Positions 27,192-39,100 of a DNA stretch of 64,000 nt are shown piece after piece. The stretch is from Dyella tabacisoli (lineage in GTDB: Bacteria; Pseudomonadota; Gammaproteobacteria; Xanthomonadales; Rhodanobacteraceae). The notes under the pieces are model-generated. The model saw only the letters and a program-made list of their open reading frames with translations. It was not told the DNA's origin and did not search any database. The stretch lies in NCBI RefSeq assembly GCF_003350925.1, contig NZ_KZ857173.1, forward strand, positions 886,444-950,443, given 5' to 3'. Positions within the stretch are counted from its first letter, which is position 1. The number at the start of each line of letters is the position of its first letter. The position numbers and the translations under genes are program-made.

Positions 27192-30100
27192 ATGAGTCTG
27201 CAAACCGTAAGCGCAGCTTTGGCTGTTGCGATCACCCCGCTACACACGATCGATCTCTATGGCGCCGCCAACGGCTCGGCCGATCTGGCACCGTTGAAAC
27301 CCTTGCTGGCGTTGTTCGGTATCACCGCAAGCTACGTTCTGCACAAGGCCTCGCTCGATCCCAACACCACCTCGGTGCGGCTGGATGGCAATGGCCACTT
27401 TGGCGTGCCGGGCGCACTGCCGGCCAACCTCAGCGAGGTTGCCTGCACCGTGCTGTGCACCGGCGTCGGCGATGGACCGGTGACCTTTCAGCTATCGTTG
27501 GCGATCACCACGCCCGGATGGATGCTTGGCCGTCTATTTCCAAGCCTGCCCGATTACGAACTGTACGACCCGGCCTCGCTTACGGTCGGCTGGATCACCC
27601 CGTCATTCCTCGCCACCACGCGTATCGATCGCGCCGTATTGAGCGCACGCAGCGACGAGCTGCCCACGCCACAGCTTTATCTATCCGGCGACCTGCCCGA
27701 CCAACCGCCTTACAGCGACTACGACAACATTGTCTTTCCATGGCCGCTGCGACTGAACGGCACCGTGGTGATGCCGGCATCGAGTACATCGGCACCGACC
27801 TTGGATCTGCGTGCCGTTTCTGCCAGCGCCACGCTCGGCATCGCGCAATCGCTATTGAACTTCGACACCTTGCTGGCCAATGGCGGCTCCGGCCTCAACC
27901 TGCGCGATGTCGGCTTTCGCCTTGCCTGCTATACCGATCTTGATCCAGACACCTGGGGCCGCACCGATTTTTCCGTACTCGACCTCATCGGCACGCTGTC
28001 CATCGGCCTGGTGCAGGCACACCTGTCGACACCGGTGCTGGCCACCGGACGTACCTGGCATTTAATCGCCGAGTTCGCCGACGACACGCTGGACGTCGTC
28101 ACCAGCATCGGCCAGCTCACCACCTTGTTCGGCTTGCCCGAGCTACCGCTGCCGGCGAATTTCCCGATCCTGAGCGGATTCCAGTTTCGTATCGTCGAAC
28201 TGTGGTTTCGCCCACCAGTGGGCAATGCCCCACCGGTACTCGACTACATCGCGCTGTCGATCGAATCGAAGCGGCCATGGAAAGCGCCGGTGCCGTTCGT
28301 GACGATCAAAAACGTCGGCACTCGCTGGGTCTGGGGCTGGGGGACGCTCAACGACAACAACTTCGGCTATATCTCAGGCTCGGTGTACGGTTCGCTGGAA
28401 TTCGGCAGCGGTCCCTCCGGGTCAGGCGGCTTGCCGTCTTTGCCGCCCCCGGATCTGGGCCCTGCCGGCGGCGCACTGGTCCCGACCGATGCATCGCCCG
28501 ATAGGGCCGATGTGTTGGTCGATCCGTTCACCATCGACGTCGTCGCCCAGATTCCCTCCTGGGCGGTCAGCGGCAATTTGCACGATGGCGATGTGATACC
28601 GATCGGCACGGCGTTCCGCTGGTTCTTCGGCGACCCAGGCCCGCCGGCACAAAGCGATATGTACATCACCGGTTTCAGCTTCGAGGCCGACCCGCAGAAT
28701 CAGTCGTATAGCGCCAATGCCGAAATCACCTTTGGCCTGGGCGAGCTCGGCCCGCTCGGCGGCTGGAGCATCAACCTCATCGTGACCACGGTAACGGTGC
28801 GTACGATGTCATTCGCCATCGACGTCACCGCCGGCGAAGTGTCGGGCAGCATGGCCGGCGAATTCGCCCTCACCGACCAAACCAAGCCACCGATCATCCT
28901 GCTCACCGCCAGTTATCCCGGCGCTGCCGCAGCCCATCCTGAAGGCTGGACCTTTGCCGGCGATATGTACCCCGGCGATACGATCAACCTGACCGAACTG
29001 GCCGGTCGCTTTCTGGGCATGACGACCATACCCGGCTGGGTGCCGACGCTGAGCATCGATCGCCTGCACTTCAGCTTTAACAGTGGCACCCCAAGCACGT
29101 ATGAATTTGCCGGCACCGTCTCGTTGCGCTGGCAGCCGAAAATCTTCGATACCCCGTTGAAGATCTCCGCATCCGCGGGCGTCGACCTGACCAAGCCCGG
29201 CAACGCCACAACCGCCAGCGGCTATGTCGAGGGCCTGTTCGCGATCAACTCCATCGCACTCAGCGCGCGCCTGCCGGTGGGCCCGAATGTCACCGAGCCG
29301 ACCTATCAATTCAAAGTGCAGTTCGGCTCAGTGTGGCTACAGGCACTGACCTCCTGGCGCGGCGATCAGAGCAAGGGTACGCGCCATCAAGTGATCTCGT
29401 TGCAATTGGGCGGCGTCACGGTCGGCGACATCCTCGAATACGTGGTCAATCTGGCCCAGCCCACCATCGGCTACACGTTGGAGCCACCGTGGGATGTGCT
29501 CAAGCGCATTGACCTATCGCGCTTCGTGCTTACCCTCGATCCGCAAGACAACCTGGTCGAATTCGTCTACACGGCGAATGCGGATCTGGTCTTCATGAAG
29601 CTCGACACCATCGGCGTGCGGTACAGCCGCGCCGGCAACGAGGGTGGCGTCTCGCTGATTCTCACCGGCAGCATTCTCGGTAAGCGTTTCGACGGCCCCA
29701 ATGCATTGAGCTGGGATGTGGTCAACGATCCGCCACCGCCCTTGCCTGGGCAGAAGCAGGACGAAAAGGTCATCGACTTGCGTTATCTCGGGCTCGGTCA
29801 ACGCGTGGCCCTGAAAGATCCACCCGACTCGGTCGCCGCCAGCCTGGCCAAGCTGCGTGCGGACATGAGCCCGGACCAAAAGCCCGACCACAATCCGCTC
29901 GACGGCCAGGCGGTGGAATTCAACGCCAACAGCCAATGGCTGATCGGCCTGGATCTGGGTGTACTCGACACACTGGACATCGGCATCATTTTCAACGACC
30001 CGCGCTTGTATGGGTTGTCGATTCAACTCGGTGGCGAGCGCGCTGGCTCACTGGCCGGCCTGCGCTTTGAGATTCTGTACAAGAAAATTACCGACGACGT

Positions 30101-33100
30101 CGGCATGTTCCGCATCGAATTGCGGGTACCCGAAGCGTTCCGCCATATCGAGCTTGGCGAGGTATCGATCACGCTGGGCGTGATCGTGGTGGAGATATAT
30201 ACCAACGGCAATTTCCTCATCGATCTCGGCTTTCCCTACAACCGCAATTACGAGCGCTCTTTCAGCGTGCAGGTGTTTCCCTTTATCGGGCGCGGCGGCA
30301 TTTACTTCGGTGTGCTCGACGGCAATACCTCGCGTCGAGTGCCACGCATCACCAACGGTAGCTTTGCACCCGTGTTGGAGCTGGGTATCGGACTTGCCGT
30401 GGGCGTCGGCAAGGAAATCAGCATCGGCCCCTTGTCGGGCGGCATCTATGTGCAGGTCGAGGTAATTTTTCAAGGCGTGCTCGGCTGGTTCAACCCATCC
30501 GCCGCCGGCAGCTCCAGCGCCACGTACTACTGGGGCCAGGGCATCGCCGCCATCCACGGCAAGCTGTATGGCTCGGTCGATTTCAAAATCATCAAGGTCT
30601 CGGTAACGCTGGAGGCCTATGCGCAGGCCAGCGTGGTGTTCGAAGCCTATCGGCCCACCGTATTTCGCCTGGCCGTCGGTGTCAGTGTCGAGGCCGAAGT
30701 GGAGTTTTTGTTCTTCTCGGTATCGTTCTCATTCGATGTCAATCTGGATGTCAGTTTTACCATCGGCACCGAACAAGCCACGCCATGGCTGCTTGCCGCC
30801 AATCAAAACGCGCCTAATCAACAGCGCCTGCGCGGCAATATTCTGCCGGCCCTGCAACGCCAACCCATGCGACGAGCGAATGCACTGCGCCATGAGCATT
30901 TGCTTGCGCTGGCACGCCATCGCGGCATCGCCCTGCATAGCCTGCTCGCGCAAAACACGGTCGGCCAACTGCAATGGAAACCGACCCAAAAAGTATTCGC
31001 CGATTCGCCACGGCGCGCGACGATGACCATGCTGCCGTGCTTCGGCATCGGCGATGTGCCGGTCAACTGGTCACCGGCGCAAGCAGCCGACACCACCACC
31101 CCACGCTATCGCGCCGCCTTTATGGTGTTTGCCGACAGCGGCGTGCTGCCTGGCGCGCGCACGGCGGCAGCGGCGAGTGTGCGCTCCGCCGCGCTAAGCG
31201 CGCAGTCAGCCGACGCAAACACCACCGACTATCTCGCCACCGATATCTGGGTGCGCGGTTTTCTGCTGTATGCGATCAACGCCTTGCAAACCGACCCGCA
31301 GGAACCGATCACCAATGTCAGTGCCGGCCAGCTCGCCTATCTGGCGGCGCAGCTCGACCTGCCGGGCACCACCGACGACGGCTTTAACGAGACTTACCTC
31401 AAGCAGTTCTTTTCGACCAATATCCATTTGGACATCTCCGGCAACACCGATCTGCCACCGTCCTCGAAGAGCGGCATGGTGATCGCGATGCCGCCGTTTT
31501 TGTCGTGGGCATCGCCACAAGGCGGCACCGTCAATTTCAATACCGACAACCCGATCGGCCCGCTTTACGAATGGGATGTCGCCACCCGCCTCGCCGCTTA
31601 CACCACACAAGGCCCACCGCCCAGAGTCACCCCGCCGCCGGATGATCCGAGCACTTATCAGTCGTATGCGATGGCGGTGTTCCGCGACTTCTGCCTGATG
31701 TTGACCAAGGCCGCGGTCAAAGAAGCAAGCTCGGCCCTGAACAATTTCGTGCTCAAGCCGACCACGGCAACGCAGTCACTCGGTGACATCGCTCGCTTGC
31801 AGCCGCAAGTCAAAGTGACCTACTCGGTACGCGCCGGCGACACCGTAGACAGTGTCGCCGACGCGCTCGGTGCGACGACGGCGGAACTGGAATTTCTCAA
31901 CCTGGATTTTGCGTTGCATCTACAGGCGGCCGCTGTCGGCAGTAGCCTGCAGATCAAACTTGGCGTGTCGCCGGACATGCTCGCGCAAGACAATCCAGGC
32001 ATCGTCTTCGCCAAGCGTTCGCTGTCGCTGGGTACGCTGAGCTATCAAATCGTCGCCAACGATACCTTCAACAGCATCGGCGCCCTGTTCACCGTGCCGG
32101 CGGTAAATCTGTTCGGCGTCATCGGGCTGGCGGACGACACCAGGCTGCTGGCTACCGGCGCGCCATTCAATGCACCGGCGCTGACGTATACGCCACCGGC
32201 CATCGGCTTCAACACGCTAAGCACCGCCGCCACGTTTTACGCACGCTATATCGGCGCGGTAGATCCGAACACTGCCGACGGTAAAAATATTGCGTGGTAT
32301 GCGCAAGCCATTTTCGATATGAACCGCGCGGCGCTGAATCTGCCGGCACAACTGGCGAACGATCAAGAGTTGCCTCCGGGCCAGCCGCTGTATGTACCGG
32401 TCGCTTTGCAAAATGCGACGCCTTCGGCGCAACCCAATTACACCACCGTACCGGGCGATACGCTGGCGCGCATCGGTGCCGCGCTGAATCTGGCGCAGAA
32501 CCACGGCAGCGATACAGGCAGCCAGGGCTGGCCGCTATTCCGTGACGGTACCGTGCGCAACGGCAATGGCAGCATAAGCCTGCCGGCCTGGACCGGCCTG
32601 AGCATACTTGCCGCCGAAACACCGGCCATGCTGGCCCGGCGCACTATCGTCAATTGGGTCAACGGCGACAGTGGCTGGCATGCCAACTGGCCAGGCTTAT
32701 TGAGCTGGATCGGCGATAGCGCCGTGCTGGCGCCGCTGGCATTGATTACCGTGGCAGGCGCCAGCACCGACGCAACAACGTACTACTCGTTTACCAGCTT
32801 GACCCAGAAGTACGGCCTGACCATCACCGACGCCGCCCTGCGTTTGCAAAACGTAGCGGACCTCTACCCCGTCGATACGGTATTGACCGTGCAGCACCTG
32901 CCGGCACAAGCGGTCAGCACCCTGGCCGATAGCGTGAGCAGCGGCACCCACCTGACCAGCATCATCGCGCAAGCCTCGCGCATGCTGCTGGCCGGTGCGC
33001 AATTGCCGCAACGGCAACTTTTAGACGGCCACGTCCGGGCAGCCGCCAGCATGGCGCCGATGCTCGATCTGACCTTGCAACAATTCGACGTGCCGGTGGA

Positions 33101-36100
33101 TCCAGGCAATCCGGGCGGCATCGCGCTCAGTGTGACCGTCAGCACCAACGTCGATTGGATTACCTGGATGAGCAGCACCACGGTGCGCCCCGGCGAAACC
33201 GACGCATCGCTGCGCGCACGTGCGCCGCTGGCATTCGATGCGCGCATCAATCGCGGCCTCGCCCTGGGCCAGTCGCTGCAAGCCGGCATGGTGGTCCACA
33301 CCGACACCGCAGCCACACTGGCATTCAGCATGACCAATACCCAGGTCATCGCCGCCGCACCCGCCACCTCGCTCAGCGTGATACCGCATGCCGGCCCGGC
33401 CGCGATGGCGCTCAAAGGTATCGCCCCGCGTACATATGGACTCGATCATCGGCTGGTGCTGCAAAGCGCCTCGGTGCTGCCGATTCCCGGCATGTCGACG
33501 CTCAGCGGGCCGGCCAGCTTGTGGCCTTATCCACAAGCGCTGATCGGACGCGCGCGCCTCGGCTTGCCCACGCCGTACGAAATTCTCGGCGCCGCCCACG
33601 GCAACGCCGATGGTTCGCAATCGATCGCATTGATTAACACGACCTTCGCCACGCTATTGCCGTTCCAGGCGCGCCGCGTCGATCACAATCCGCAATTACT
33701 GAGCCTGATCGGCGTCACTACTGAGCAACGCGATGTGCTGTTGCTGCTGCGCACCTATCTGGCGAACGCGCAAACGCCGGCCGGCTCCATCGGCTATCTG
33801 CTGCTGGCGCCATCGCCCAATGCGGACGACAACAACGGCCTGGCGGTTTTCAACCAGACCGCCAGCGCCATCTCGCTGGTGAAAACCAACCTGTCGACCG
33901 AAAGCGTGCCGCAGCCAGCGGCTATCGCGCGGGTAGCCCGTGCCGCCCGCAGCAACACCCAGCCACTGTATTTCGCCACGCTCGCCCAACTTGCCAATTT
34001 CATCTTGCTGCTATGGGAAGGCAGCACCGTCGGCGGCATCGGTTATTTTCTGGACATGGGCCAAGACGTGCCCGGCAGCGCCTTCGACGATCAAGGCATC
34101 GCCACGTTGAATCTGCTGGTGATCGCCGGTGAGCAGCAATCGGCCATCACCAGGGGCCGCAAGCTGCTGGCCTTCAACAACTGTGCCTTGATCGCATCCG
34201 GCGCCGACCCATCCGCGCAGGCCCTGTACGTCGAGGCCACCGATGCCAGCGACATGATGGAGCAGGCCTTGGTGCCGGCGGGCAATATCGGCTTCACCAT
34301 GTCGCTGCCGCGCCCGGTCGACAACGTCGATCCGATCGTGCAAAAAAAGGTGCGGCTGGCGCGCCAATACAGTTTGCTCAGCTTCAACACAGCGACCGTC
34401 GCAGGCGCTGTATTCACGATGGCGGCCTCGGGCTTGCCGCTGACACCACAAGCGTCGGACGGCAGCGCGATGCCGCTGTGGCAGCAGCATCGCCTACAGC
34501 GCTACGGCCTGCTCGCACGCGAAAAAACCGCCGCTACGCCGGCAAAAAATTACTGGGACTATCAACAGGTGATCCCGGCATTTCGCTTCGGCCCCGCCTC
34601 GCCGACCCCGAACGTAACGGGCTTGCCGGCACCCGCCGCCGACCCGTATCGTGGCACCGGCACCTATCCGGTGGTCAATACCGACCGAAACCCACCAAAG
34701 ATGAACCTCTTGATTGGCTTCGGCGATGTGGCCGGCAATCGCAGCGCGAATGCCAATGGAGCGCCCTTGTCGATCGATGCCGGCTATACCGACCCCCTGC
34801 TTGGACCCGCCGGCTGGCCGGCGGTCGTCACCGGTTACCTGGTTACCGGTAGCGGCGCCAACGTGGCACTCAATATCAACGTAGCCCCCAAAGGCGCTGC
34901 GCTGATGCCTTCGCCGACACAGTCCGGCGACGCGCTGGTCACTGCCGCGATCCGCCAATGGCAAACCTACGCGCAGATCTACTACCAACTGGCACAGCCT
35001 GGCATCAGCGCATCGGTACTGACCTCGCTCGCCGTCACCAGCGACGGCAAAGGGCAGCCGGTAAGCGATATCGCGCCCTTGCTCGGCTACGCCGCCGGCG
35101 CCTATCTGTACGCACAGGCGGCGGCGTCGGTCAGCGCTTTGCCGCCGCTGGGCGCCACGACGCTGGGCCAGGTACCCACGTTGTACGGCGTCGCCTGGGC
35201 GGATCTGGCCCAAGCCAATCTGCACCTGCCGCTGGCCCTGCTCTTCGGCGACAGCGCGGTGTTTACGGTGCCGGCCTTTATCGCGATGACCGATCAGGCT
35301 ACCGCCAATACGCTCACCGCCCATCTACCCAACGGTTGGCCCGCACCCAGCGCGACCGCAATGCTGCAACTGCCGTCCAATCGCGACCAGTTGCTATTGC
35401 GTATCGGCACCGTTCTGGCCGTGCCGTCGCGCGCCGTCAGCATACCTGCCGTGGCACCCAGCCTGGCGATGTTGGCCGGCACACTCGGTACCAATGCCGT
35501 GTTGTTGGCGAACGACAGTGCCGCCGATAGCGCATTGCGCGACGGCTGCGTACTGACCATGGAAGGCGTCAGCATCACCATCGGCGTCACCCTGGTACCC
35601 GGCAGCACGCAAACCGTGCAGACCTTCGCTAACGTCGTACTCGCCTTTGCCGACCAGGGCATCAACCTCGCCGTCAGCGATATTGCACTGGTGTATGCCG
35701 ACACGGCCGATTTGCTGAAAGCCGGCGCGACCATGCATACGGCGCACTATATTGCCCGCCACGGCGACACCCTCGGCAGCAATCACAGCAGTGTCAGCGC
35801 CAACGATTTGATCGCCGCCAATCTCGCCACACCCAATCTGTTCGACAACGGCGCGCTGATCTATCTCGGCCCCTTCATGGTCAATAGCAGCAGTGCTATC
35901 GCACCGGGGCCAAACGAAACGCTAGGCCACTTTGCCAACCGCTATGCCTGCCCGGCCGAACAACTACTGGCGGCGAACCCGAGCCTGGCGCTGCCGTCGA
36001 ATACATCGTTGACGATTTCCGGTGCGGTGCAACTGCCGGCATCAAGCGAACTGAAACTGCCGTATACGCTGCGGGCCAACGAAACACTGCAGCAAATCGG

Positions 36101-39100
36101 CACGCGCTTTTACGCCAGCGGCAACCCCGCTACCACCCTGGTCACCTTGAACCAGGCGATGCCCGGCATCGTCGTCGCCAATCAAACATTCACCGTACAG
36201 GTGGGTAGCACACCCGTGCCGGTAACCACCGTCGCGGGCGATACCTTCGATTCGATTCTGCTTCGCGTGCAAAACGTCGTGTCCACCGCCACGCTGGCCG
36301 ACATCGCCGCCGCGATGCAAAGCACACCGGGCTTGCTGCGAGGCGGCGCGCTGATGCTGTGCCCACCGGTGCAGCTTGCGGCGGCGACAGCGCCGAATGC
36401 GATAGCCGGGCTTTACAACGTATCGAGCACCTCCTTTGCCCTTGCCAATGCCGGCGTCACCGGCTTGTTCGTCGCCGGGCTTACTTTGAAGTCGCCACAA
36501 ACCACCTTGCCCTCGGTGCAAACCCTGGCCGGCGATACCTTCAATAGCTTGATGGCGCGTTTTGCCACCGCATATGCAAACGCCGGCCTGCAACCGACGG
36601 TCGGCATCGCCGAGATCGTCAGCGCAAACGCCGACCTGGCTTTTCTCAAGGCCGGCGCGATCGCGCTGCTGCCACCGTTGGCGGCAACCCTCAACGTACC
36701 GATAGGCGGGCAAGGCCCGTATCCGGGACCGGCCTTCGCCTTGCAGGTCAATTTGCGCCTGCAACGTCCACCGGCATTGATTCACCCCGACTTTGCCCAG
36801 GACGGCCCGGTGGCACGCGCCGACTCGATCATTCCACCACCGGCGCACGACCCCAGCGTAGCCGGCGACGGCTTTCTCAACTTCAACGCCTTCGTTGCCG
36901 CGATGCGTTTTGCCCTGCCGACACTGCGCCTCGCCACCGGTCGCGTGGCTGGCGATAGCAACGATCTGTGGGCGGTGAATTTCGGTAGCAACGGCATCAC
37001 CAACGTACAGCTCACCCAAGGCGTCCGTTTTGGCAACAACGCCTTGCCACGTTTCATGGCCTTGCAGCCGCTGTATCCGGCCCTGGTCAGCCGCGCGAAA
37101 ATTCCGATTCAACTGCTGGGATCGGACGGCAATCTCGATGGCCTGCCAGTCGATCATGACTATCAAGGCATCGACGCCGAGGTATGGGCGCGCCGCTTTC
37201 TTGCCGATACCGACCGGCTGCTCTCGACCGAGTACGCATCGGCGATCTATGCCAACAGCGCCACTCGTGCGCAGCTCACCCTGGTACTCGATGCCAAGGC
37301 TACGCTGACCACAGCGATACCAGCCGGCCTGGACAGCGTATTCAAGGTCAACGTCGCGCAACAGCCCAACGATCCGCAAGCCGTCACCGACCCGAACCTC
37401 GCTGCCGGCCTGGTCAAGGCGCGCGAAGCATTGACGCAGCGGCTCGGCATCTCGCTATCGGATGCCTATGCCACGACCACCGTGATCCAGTACGACGGCC
37501 AGATCACCTCGCCGTGGATTCCATCTCCGCAAAAGCCGCTACTACCGCCAGCCAACCTGGAGGGCACCGCGCGCGAACTCATCACCAACCAGCCCGCCAA
37601 CCATGAACTGCCTTGGCGCCTCACCTCGGCGAAAACCCCGCTGGACGAGCGCGCGCCCTTCGTCACACTGATGATGACGGTGACTACCCCCGCCGCGCAG
37701 AGCAGCGTACCGATAAACCTCGAATACGCCGTTTCAAATCTTGAGTTCAACATCACCGCAGTCAACGCGGCACCAGGCTATGTCGCTTCGGACTGGCTGA
37801 GCTTCGTGCCCTTGTTGAGCGGCGCCGATGCACCAGCCTCCTTGCACACCTCGCTGGGTTCGGCACAGGTACCGATCGTACTGCGCACGTTTCCAGGCGA
37901 GCCGATCATCCTCGGCCAGACCGCCGACGCCAGCGTCGATGCGCAAGATCCCAACCTCACCCTGGCCAACGCACCGCTGTGGACTTATAGCCTGAGCTAT
38001 TCGCACGAACACGCCGCCCAAGACAGCGTGCTTATCACAGCTCAATTCAATCTGCACAAACCCACCATCCAGCCGCGCGCGGTGCCGCCGCCGACCGACC
38101 TGTTCACCGAGTTGGCAAAATACATGGCTGTCGCCGATGAGCTGTGGAAACTGCTCTCCGGCCTGCTCGACCCCGCCACCACGATACCCGCCAGCACCCT
38201 CGCCCATGCCGTCACCACCTTCACGACACTGGCGACGAACATCGCCAATCACTGGAACATCCGCCTGACCCAGGCGGCGATGCAAAGCGGTGATGCGATA
38301 GACGACACCTGGATCGCCGATCTCAACTATCTCTTCGACGCCAACGTCAGTTATCGCACCAGCGCAAGCGTGCGCTGCATCGACAGCCTGAGCCTGCACA
38401 GCCAGCAGGCCCAGCCCGGCCCCAACGGTGCCACGTGGCCGCAAGTGTGGTGCCGCGATGCCGCCGATCAACCGGTTGCGCTGATTCCATCGGCACCGGT
38501 GGATCAGACCGTCGTCTACAGCGTGCCGCCCGAGCTATCCATTCCCGCCAGCAGTTGGCCGATGTTCACCATCGCCTGGCCGCAACTCAATGTCAGCAGC
38601 GTGCAAAACGCACGCGCCAAACTCTCGGTGACACGCAACCAGTGGTTGACCACGCGCAGTGGTCCAGCGACCAACCCAAGCTTTGTATTCAAGACCGGCA
38701 CCGTCACCGCCACCGACATCGCCACCCCGCTGAACACCTGGAGCAGACCCTTCATCCTGCAAGGCAACGACACCACGGCCGCGCTAAACCAGGCCTTCGG
38801 CACGTTATTTCCCCCGGCCAGTCGCGTGGCGAATCTCAAGCTCACGATGGGTCTGTTCTACGGTTATCAACTGATCCAAGACCCGTTGCATCCCGAGCTC
38901 TCGCTGGTCAGTGAATTGCCGGTGGGCCTGTACGCCGATCAGTTTTTAACCGACCAGACCGCCGCGCAAATCAACACCGCGCTGACGACCTGGAAGAGCC
39001 AGATGCAGCCCAACCCCAACGGTGCCGAGTGGGTGTTTTCGTTGACGCTGTATTCGGCGATGGATGCGAATAAGCGACCGCTGTTGAGTGTGGAGAGGAT

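Noticed and set aside
36042-37379. Minus-strand open frame of 445 codons within the giant gene
   Set aside because: Antisense to a gene with continuous coding signal and LysM-like repeats; no ribosome-binding site or domain.
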